Shown here: positions 56,230 through 64,000 of the stretch, piece after piece | Numbering within the stretch: position 1 is the first letter of the stretch | Layout of the letters: each line of letters opens with the position of its first letter | Assembly (NCBI GenBank): GCA_018340375.1 | Contig: JAFFJZ010000013.1 | Coordinates: 2,334,501 to 2,398,500 of the forward strand | Direction: 5' to 3' | DNA length: 64,000 bases | DNA from: Gonatopus flavifemur | Lineage: Eukaryota > Arthropoda > Insecta > Hymenoptera > Dryinidae | Made by a program: the position numbers and the translations under genes | The notes under the pieces: generated by a model | What the model saw: the letters and a program-made list of their open reading frames with translations, nothing else | Database searches by the model: none | Told to the model about the DNA's origin: nothing

Positions 56230-56533
56230 TTTCCGGCAGAAGTCCACATCTCAATGAAAATTAATTTCATTCATCCACCCTTGGTCTGTGTCATGCATAA
56301 TTCGGGTGACATGTGTGACGAGTACAGAGTACAGAGAACGTTTTCACCAACAAATGGAAGCCATGCAACGACGATATCATGGCTTTTGGGATGCAGCCAT
56401 GATGGGGGATTACATTAGGTCACTCGTACGAGAAACAGACTATCAGAGGAACAAAAAACCAACCAAGAGCTCAATCGTCTTTGTTTACAAACGGGATAAT
56501 AATTTTCTCCATGTTGAATTCCAACTGAAATGA
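56230..56533 (+). pseudogene. C-terminal fragment of a family C transposase-like gene
   Basis: After a TTTTCCGGCAG intron-acceptor-like sequence (56231-56241) comes ISMKINFIHPP, then YRERFHQQMEAMQRRYHGFW and DAAMMGDYIRSLVRETDYQR. This is the C-terminal signature GERFHQD-x-x-x-ME-x-RYQG-x-W-x-x-x-MM-x-DY of the family seen in element C, better preserved than in element C itself. It is on the opposite strand to the N-terminal fragment at 55155-55365, so the two are not simply one gene. Confidence 0.6.
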
Positions 56534-56539
56534 TGAAAA

Positions 56540-57671
56540 GAATAAAAAACATGAAAATCGTAGAAAATCTGAATTTTTGCCTTCTACTATAAAAATTCAT
56601 AATTCAGTCATTCATCCATGGATTCTGATCAATTTTCCTCGTAAAAGTGTCAGCATCACGTAGAAAAATGAGAACTGGAGGAATTTTCGCGTTTTATATT
56701 TTTCACAGGGCAATATGTGAATTTTTGACCTCGATTGTTGCTAAAAATTTCAAATTTTTCCACTTATTAACATGGATATCACCTGAACTACTGAATGAAT
56801 CTGAGAACTCTTCGCAGACAGTCATAGAGGATTCCATCCCCTCCAGTTTGAGTGCCGGTTGAGATGAATTGGTCAATTAAAACTCGACATACACTCAAGA
56901 ACATTTGAGCAACTTTGAAAATTGAAAAAAAAATGCTCCCATAAAAAAATTTGGAAATCTGATTTTCGTGTTCAGGGGGCGAAATTGCATGAGAAAATAA
57001 TACACAGATATGGTGGGCAGAACATGACCTCAATTTTGTAAACTAGTGTAATCATTTTGATGTGAATTTGAAGGCGTTTTGACAAGCTGTTTTCGTTGAG
57101 AACTGTCAGTTCGATATATTTAGTCAAAATGACATGAGAGTGACATCAGAGCCAGTCATTTTCCAGTCAATCCAGCGGACCTTTCCTCAGTTGTTATGAA
57201 ATGGCTGTATTCTGATTTGTTATCCCTATATTGGACAAATGCCTTATGAGGAAAGGTTAGTGAAGATATCATTAAATTGATGTTATTTTGATCAATTTTC
57301 ATTTGAAATCATGTCGAAATAATATCATTTCTATCTCATTTTGATGGAATTCGAACAAGCCGTTCTGATTCGTTAACGGTTTAGATGCTGTCAAAGTGAT
57401 GAGTCTTCTACCGAATTGTAGTACAATTCGACTCAAAATGAACTCATTTTGAGTTCCAGTCGACATGCTTCCCTCATTGGATACAAAATATCGCTAGTGC
57501 TGAATGAGGGAGAGTCAAAAGATGATCCCAATGCAGTAAAATGATATCTTTCGCATGACTGTTCTCAATCAAAATCACATCAACGTCAGAACGTAGGAGA
57601 ATTTATCATCGAAAATGATCAGTAACCGATCTTAATCACAATTTCGCCCCTTGTTTATATCATCAGAATAT
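56540..57671. other. No feature seen
   Basis: AT-rich DNA with several short TCATTTTGA-type inverted phrases near 57120-57480 but no defined repeat or gene. Confidence 0.5.
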
Positions 57672-57673
57672 TA

Positions 57674-58957
57674 TTAGGTGTACAAATAAGTTTCGGCGGT
57701 TTTTTATAAAAAATTAGGAATTTATTGTAAAGGAAAAGTACATTACGTTTTATTCAAAGTATTTTCCATCATTTGCCACTACTTTTCCCCATCTTTCTGG
57801 CAACATTCGGATACCCCGTCGAAAAAACTCTTCATCTTTTGACGCTATCCACAAATCTACCCAATTTTTGGTGTCTTCATATGATGTGAAGCGCTGCTCA
57901 GACAGACCATGTGCCATCGACCGGAACAGGTGATAATCAGAAGGGGCTAAGTCTGGTGAATACGGCGGGTGGGGTAAAACTTCCCAGTTAAGTGTTTCCA
58001 AGTATGTTTTTACCGGCGCCGCAACATGTGGACGAGCATTATCGTGTAAAAGAATAATTTTGTCGTGTCTGGAGTAGTAATGGGCGCGTTTTTCCTTAAG
58101 TGCCCGACTCAATCTCATCAATTGTGTTCGGTAGAGAGCTCCAGTAATGGTTTCGCTTGGTTTCAGCAATTCATAATACACGACACCAAGCTGATCCCAC
58201 CAAATACACAGTATGAGTTTTTTTCCATGAATATTCGGCTTAGCTGTCGATGTTGATGGTTCGCCGGGCTTAACCCATGACTTTCTCTTCTTTGGATTAT
58301 CGTAGTGAATCCATTTTTCGTCACCAGTGACTATACGATGCAAAAAGCTCTTTTTTATTCCTGGCAAGCAGCATTTCACTCATGCATAATCGGCGTTCAA
58401 CGTCTCTCGGCTTTAGTTCATATGGAACCCAATTTCCTTGTTTTTGAATCATTCCTAACGATTTTAAACGATGTGAAATTGCTTGTTGAGTCACTTGTAG
58501 AGTAAGTGCAAGTTCTTTTTGCGTTTGAGACGAATCTTCCTCCAATAGTACTTCTAATTCCATGTCTTCGTACACTTTCGGCCTTCCACTGCGTTCTTTG
58601 TCTTTAACGTCAAACTCACCGTTCTTAAACTTTCGAAACCATTCCTGACAACTTCTCTCACTTAAAGCAGCTTCACCATATGCTTCTAGAAGCAATCGAT
58701 GCGCCTCAGCTGCAGATTTTTTCACATTAAAGAAGTAAATCAAAAGTTCCCGCAAATGATGCTTATTCGGAATAAAACTTGACATTTTTGCACGAAAAAA
58801 ATTACGTGATGCTGATACGGAATCACTAGTACTTTAAGGTTATGGTGTTGCCAGATGACTAAACTTGGGATATTACGTTTTACATCTGACAATTTCTCCA
58901 TAACCTTCTGGTGGGGCCATCTTTCGACAAACCGCGGAAACTTATTTGTACACCTAA
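57674..58957 (-). mobile_element. Mariner B, 1284 bp
   Basis: Ends TTAGGTGTACAAATAAGTTTC and its complement, with TA on both sides (57672-57673, 58958-58959). The length is that of a complete mariner. The best preserved of the three copies. Confidence 0.93.
57750..58785 (-). pseudogene. Mariner B transposase with a single frameshift
   Basis: Starts MSSFIPNKHHLRELLIYFFN at 58785 and runs 154 residues through both helix-turn-helix motifs and WVPYELKPRDVERR. Coding then moves to another frame at a run of six A's (minus strand, about 58350-58356). The rest (57750-58379) carries the DD34D triad in VTGDEKW, LLHDNARPHV and YSPDLAPSDYHLF and ends normally with DGKYFE and a stop. No nonsense codon is seen. 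A one-base loss in the A-run is the only evident lesion. It belongs with the mauritiana/vertumnana-like group, close to mariner A in sequence. Confidence 0.9.
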
Positions 58958-58959
58958 TA

Positions 58960-60466
58960 TCATTCCCAGACGTTCTGATTTGAAGACAAATTTCACATCG
59001 AAATCTACTCAAACTTTTTTCCATCATTACATCCTTTTGACTTGATCATTTTGATCATAAGTCGACCATCGGAATTGTATCAATATGACGTGATTTTGAA
59101 TTTTTTGTTCCCTTCGGGGAACTTCGGAGTAAAATACTGTTATCTAACACATATTTCACCTCCCCCGTTCGGACACTCTTTCATGCTTCCAAGTGTGAAT
59201 TGATGGAGGAGCACAGGTGATGGGAATATGAATTCCCACAAAATGGTCTCTCTCATTCACAAGGTGCTTCCATATAACCTACCGTATATCATCATGTCAT
59301 CAGAGAGTTCTTTGAGGAATTCGCATCTGGGAAAACATCAAGGAGTTCTTATAACTGAAGAATTGAACCTCTAAAAAAAATTTCTAAAACGGGAGACTTC
59401 TGCACCTCGAGTGCAGAAGACACCTATGGAATTTGATGCGCGATTTATTCAACACACTGTATAATGTACTGTTCCTAAAGATCTTGTATTCATTGCGATC
59501 GGAACGTTTCATATTAGCAATGTCATGTACTTCAAAGTAAAATACTGTTGATCAACACATGTTCCATTTCTTCTCCCTTTTCAAATTTGATATTCTTTTT
59601 CTCCTTCCCAAATCTGATATTGGATCTGCGTGATGGAGTTCTTCGATGAACATGAGATACAATGTACTTGTAACAGGTGAAATGTATTATGTTACAACTC
59701 TGCTGTGGGATCACATAAGACAGATCCCGTTGCGAGTAACCATATTAGGATATGAATAGTTGTAACTTGGAGGTGCAGTAGATGGGGTAGAATTCGCTGA
59801 GTGTTACCACTTCAAAATTTCAATCTCATCGATGTTGATGACATTTCATCAATTTGCTGTACTAGTTAACCTCTTTGAATTGTGTTAACAACAGGTGTCT
59901 GTGAAGTCGGGTTGTCATGTTACCAGGGGTTCAAATTTCGAATATTTTTTTAACCTGCATTTTTTCGAAAAAATCATAATCCTCATAATTTTTGTTCAAT
60001 GAAAACATATCATTACTGATATTTGTAGGCCTTCTTCTGGATTTCACGATGAAAATATATTCAATCACGTAGGAAAACCATTTCACATATAAATCCCAGC
60101 TTTAAAAGTATTCTTGCATATTTCGTTCAATGCCACCTTTTTGATTTTGATGAGACCCTGATATATGGAAAGCTTGACTCTTTAGCTTCGAAATCATCCA
60201 GATTTGGAAATGGGACATGGAGATTTCTCCAAGATACAGGGAGTTATAAACGTGTACGTATCGCACCTTGAGTACATGACGATCACACCATCCATACCTA
60301 GTGTATCGTTTTATGAAAAAAATCATATTTATATTCATGTCCCGAATTTTTCTCATCATATTGCTCAATACAATACCCTGGATTGGTTCTTCGGAGTACA
60401 TAATCGATTGACAACGAACAATTGGGAGAAAAACGTTCTGTGTCATTAGAACAATATAGTAAGAGT
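58960..60466. other. No gene seen
   Basis: Anonymous DNA. The phrase gtaaaatactgtt recurs at 59130 and 59538, and a perfect small hairpin CTTCTGCACctcgaGTGCAGAAG lies at about 59398-59420. Nothing else is supported. Confidence 0.45.
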
Positions 60467-60468
60467 TA

Positions 60469-61750
60469 CCAGGTGTGTAAGTATGAAACCCGAATTTGCC
60501 CAAAGGTGGCGCTAGATGTCGATGCAGTTACGAACACATCACGTCAGCGGTGTCTTGTTATTGTATTGATATCCGACAAAGATTTCCAACTCACAATAAC
60601 ACGCGTTTCATTCAGTAGCATTAGTTTATTAGAGATAATCATGTCGAGTTTTGTGCCAACAAATTACGATTTGCGGACAGCACTACTTTTCTGTTTTCAT
60701 CTGAAGAAAACCGGAGCCGAATCGCATCGAATGCTTGTGGAGGCGTTTGGTGAGCATGCTCTCGGTTAGACACAGTGTTTCGAGTGATTCAAACGATTCA
60801 AAAGTGGCGATTTTGACGTCAGGAATGAAGAACGTGGAAGACCACCGAAAAAGTTTGAAGACGCTGACCTGCAAGCCTTGTTGGACGAAGACGACCCTCA
60901 AACACAACAACTGACGGATCAGTTGAAGGTGACCCGGGAAGTCATCTCCCTTCGGTTGAAAACCATGGGAAAGATACAAAAGGTGGGAGAACGGGTTCCA
61001 CATGAACTCAACGAAAAACAGCAGGAAAACCGCAAAACATCATGCGAAATGCTGCTTGCCAAGTGCCAAAGGAAGTCATTTCTCCATCGAATCGTGACTG
61101 GCGATGAAAAGTGGATATATTTCGAGAATCCTAAGCGCGAAAAGTCATGGGTTACTCCGGGTGAACCATCAACATCGACGGCAAGACCAAACCGCTACGG
61201 ACGAAAGCGATGCTGCGTGTTTGGTGGGATCAGAAGGGTGTTATGTACTACGAGCTGCTGAAACCTGGGGAAACTGTCAATACTCAACGCTACCGACAAC
61301 AAATGATCGATTCGGATCGAGTTTTGCCTGAAAAACGACCAGAATGCCAACAAAGACAACACAAAGTGATTTTGCTGCATGACAATGCACCAGCACACAA
61401 AGCAAAACAGGTCCAGGAAACGATAGAGTCGTTCCGTTGGGAGATTCTTCAGCACGCGCCTTACTCACCGGACCTTGCCCCATCCGATTACTACTTGTTT
61501 GCATCGATGGGACACGCACTTGCTGAGCAGCGCTTGACTTCTTACGAAGATGTACGAAAATGGCTCGATGACTGGTTTGCCTCAAAAGAGCAACAGTTCT
61601 TTTGGCGCGGAATCCACAAATTGCCAGGAAGATGGAAAAAATGTATAGATAGCGACGGATAATACTTCGAATAAGTTACTTTGTATCATATCATTACAAT
61701 AAACGTATTTTTTCTGTACAACAATTCCGGTTTCATACTTACACACTTGG
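60469..61750 (+). mobile_element. Mariner C, 1282 bp (Mos1-like, mauritiana group)
   Basis: Ends CCAGGTGTGTAAGTATGAAA and the matching TTTCATACTTACACACTTGG, flanked by TA (60467-60468, 61751-61752). Complete length. Confidence 0.93.
60641..61674 (+). pseudogene. Mariner C transposase, broken
   Basis: Starts MSSFVPTNYDLRTALLFCFH, very like Mos1-group mariners. In-frame stops are TAG at 60767-60769 and TGA at 60782-60784. Coding continues through RKSFLHRIVTGDEKW. A one-base frameshift near 61205-61215 follows, then LRVWWDQKGVMYYELL. Catalytic residues are in VTGDEKW, LLHDNAPAHK and YSPDLAPSDYYLF. A TAA at 61660-61662 replaces the lysine of the usual SDGKYFE, two codons before the natural end. 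The low similarity to mariners A and B shows it is a separate lineage. Confidence 0.88.
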
Positions 61751-61752
61751 TA

Positions 61753-62131
61753 AGCACAAGAATTTGTAACAGTGTACTTTATGTAATGAATTTCTTGTAT
61801 TGCGGATGGTTTCCCGCAGGAACGCAGCTACTGTAACTAAGAAAAAAGTGACATTCCTAACTTCTGAAGAATGACTGTTTATCATGCATATGTAAATTCT
61901 TTATCATAGAATAATGGTCAGACATTTTTTTATTCAGAACTGAAAAACCAATCCTCGTAAAAGGGGAGGCCGCTGTTCTACATCAAAACAGCGACTTGTG
62001 TTCAAGTTATAGTATTTTGACTGTCAACAAAATTACATTATTAATCCATAAATTCACGAAATGATATTAGAAAACTCGAAGTACTTCAAGTTATCAATCC
62101 TCTGACACTTCTGAAAGGTTGTTCCTGTGCT
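61753..62131. other. No feature seen
   Basis: AT-rich spacer between mariner C and the family D fragment. Confidence 0.5.
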
Positions 62132-63440
62132 CTAATTTTTGTGCCCTTTCCGGGTCTTTGGAAATATATCGTATTCCACTGCTGAAGAGTGAGTCTTAAG
62201 AATAAACGATAAGTCTGCCATAGGTATCATGCAATGATATTTGAGAGTTCCCGCTATCACTTTTGCAGATGCAAATCGTTTTTCAAGCGTTTTCGCAGCC
62301 TCAAAATGTGTAGTCTTTGAAATGAAAGAAATCACAGTTTCTTTTGAATGTCCCCCAGCCCACTGATAAAGAGCACCAGCAATCAGAATCTGATTTTCAT
62401 TTGATGCTTCCAGACTTGCACGTGCAGCAAGTGTTCTTAAAATTCCACCAATACCATCGCAGGGTCCTTCACCATGTGGACTTGCATGAAAATGCCACTC
62501 AGCCGTGACTCAAAATCATTTTTATGGTGTGAAATATTCACAAAATTAAATTTGTTTCTGGAGTGTTGCAAAGCTCCATCAGTGGATTAGAAAATTTTTC
62601 CACATTGACCATTTTCTTCCAAATACTTCGTGATGATTTTTTGAAATTCATAAACAGCTACCGTGTCATGAGTCAGATTGTCAGACAAAATTGCTATACT
62701 ACGATGCCTCAACTCTTCTGTTCTGTGATAAATCACTCTTGTACGAATGGTAACTTGGTTATTATTCCAATGGAACGATTGAATAGCATTCTGAGCAATG
62801 AATGCGTAATTTTCAGCAAAGTCGCACATAACTATGAATTCTCCGGTCTTCAAGGTATCCTTGAGATTCCCAATGAAACGATTGTTCCTTTGCTATGAAA
62901 GCATGACATTTCAACTTACGTAAACGTTCAAAGAGATCTTCCACGAAATCATCTGCGTCTGTGATTTCAGTCTTCAAAGTACTACGATCAGTTTGTTGCC
63001 AAATTTGATATTCTACCCTCTCAATGTACTGATTTGGAAGATTTGATTGTAGGAAGATTTTCAAATTATCTATTCCAGGACACGCTGAACACTTGTCAAG
63101 ATAACATTTAGGAGTAGGATTCTCACATACAATCATTTTAATGGCATCTTGGTGAGAAGTCATGGGAAAATCTGTCGCACGCGTTAGTTTTTGTGAGTCT
63201 ATCGCATCCAAAATTAAATGCACATTTCCGTGATAAACACACACACATACGGTATGAGTTCCAGTAGCGCCGGCGAGGACACAATTTCGAGATATCAACT
63301 GTGAAAATTTCGATGAGCTCACATCAAGTGTAGGATGAATGAAGAACACATTTCGGCAAGATTGCATAAAATCAATCTTACTTCAACATGTTGGCGGGTG
63401 CCATCAATAGTTTTGATCGAAACATAATCTTTCATGCCTG
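62132..63440 (-). pseudogene. Family D transposase-like protein, decayed
   Basis: Read on the minus strand from LPGMKDYVSIKTIDGTRQHV (about 63440), through GTHTVCVCVYHGNVHLILD, CYLDKCSACPGIDNLKIFLQ, CDFAENYAFIAQNAIQSFHW, STDGALQHSRNKFNF, EWHFHASPHGEGPCDGIGG and ending SAVEYDIFPKTRKGHKN (stop at 62132). Frameshifts lie near 63365, 62875 and 62505, and a TAA near 62587-62589. I know this pattern from multicopy uncharacterised proteins of arthropods and other animals, likely DNA-transposon derived; the conserved D, H and D suggest an RNase H-like nuclease (inference). No terminal repeats were identified, so the boundaries of the element are unknown. Confidence 0.6.
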
Positions 63441-63455
63441 GCAATATTCGGCTGT

Positions 63456-63456
63456 T

Positions 63457-63492
<36 letters not shown>

Positions 63493-64000
63493 GTCATGAA
63501 GTAATCAGCTTTATGACTGGTTTGATGAAGTCCTTCAACCCTTTCTATTATACGCTAACCGCTTAACTTCTGCATATCTACGACTGCCTTCATCTTGTAT
63601 AATTTGCTTCATATGACCTAATCTAGGTCTAACTTTTCGAGTTTTATCATTCATTTTTCCTTCCAATATTGTTTTCAATAAGCTATTATGCCTCAGTGTG
63701 TCTTATCGGATTACTTCTTCTTTCCACGACATGTCTCAAAAGACTTCTTTTTTCATTCACCTCGTCGAGTACTTCTTCATTCTTTACTTTCTCTCTCCAT
63801 TTTACTCTGAGCATCCTTCCATACCACCACATGTGAAAAGCTTCAAGTCTCCGTTGGTCCTTTTTCCAAGTGTCCAAGTGTCGCAACCAAATGATGCTGT
63901 GCTCCAAACGTAACTCTTCAAGAATTCCTCCCTCACTGCTGAGCTAATATTTCTCAAACATAGTAACTGTTTCTTTTGGTGGGAAGCCTGTTCCGTTTGT
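63456..64000 (-). pseudogene. RTE-like LINE 3' end, running off the window
   Basis: On the minus strand the frame reads HSIIWLRHLDTWKKDQRRLE then AFHMWWYGRMLRVKWREKVK, NEEVLDEVNEKRSLLRHVVE and, after a break near 63690, GKMNDKTRKVRPRLGHMKQI. This is the familiar C-terminal region of insect endonuclease-reverse transcriptases. It ends in a (GAT)n tail at 63459-63500, and short tandem-repeat tails are typical of RTE-type LINEs. The frame breaks near 63690 and again before the tail. The RT domain would lie beyond position 64000. Confidence 0.6.
63459..63500. repeat. (CAT)n microsatellite, probable LINE tail
   Basis: About thirteen CAT units, with one CGT variant near the right end. Its position exactly at the 3' end of the LINE fragment suggests it is the element's repeat tail. 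Confidence 0.75.

Overview
This window is eukaryotic, AT-rich repeat DNA of insect type and contains no host gene I can support. It is a nest of transposable elements in different states of decay: Copia and BEL/Pao LTR retrotransposons, an I-like and an RTE-like LINE, three mariners, a DD41D Tc1/mariner element, hAT-type MITEs and several arthropod-type DNA transposons whose superfamily I cannot name. The mix fits an insect, perhaps a hymenopteran, but the order is inference. Many nonsense codons and LTR differences look like CpG deamination, which would fit a genome with germline CpG methylation.

Layout. 1-1680: 5' half of a Copia element on the minus strand (LTR, half-tRNA primer site, gag, start of pol). 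2349-11101: a palindromic element with 0.89-kb inverted arms, each built of four ~141-bp tandem units, enclosing an I-like LINE (about 3515-9546) that itself carries a 719-bp hAT MITE with a perfect 8-bp target duplication. 11102-13568: low-information DNA plus a GC-rich block. 13569-20639: nearly full-length BEL/Pao element with two 481-482 bp LTRs, a tRNA-Tyr-type primer site and a gag-pol frame broken by nonsense codons and one frameshift. 20640-27970: mostly unannotatable DNA with small inverted repeats, a CpG-rich block and a transposase-like fragment. 27970-30640: a ~155-190 bp repeat array split by mariner A, which is itself split by an unusual palindrome-rich MITE; a second copy of that MITE lies inverted at 38231-38600.

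31100-44600 is a MITE field, including four hAT-type MITEs with exact 8-bp duplications and two classes of dispersed repeat. 44606-48494 is a 3.9-kb DNA transposon (element B) with ~680-bp terminal inverted repeats and a decayed transposase with an SDGCGGQNKN motif. 49390-55154 is a second large DNA transposon (element C) with ~540-bp terminal repeats and an intron-containing, frameshifted transposase; its right terminal repeat is split by the 2.03-kb DD41D element (52899-54930). Fragments of other members of family C follow. 57674-58957 is mariner B (one frameshift) and 60469-61750 is mariner C. 62132-63440 is a decayed transposase of a further family (D), and 63456-64000 is the 3' end of an RTE-like LINE running out of the window.

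No element appears fully intact. The nesting gives a relative order: LINE into the palindromic element, then hAT MITE into the LINE; mariner A into the repeat array, then palindrome-rich MITE into mariner A; element C, then DD41D element into its terminal repeat.
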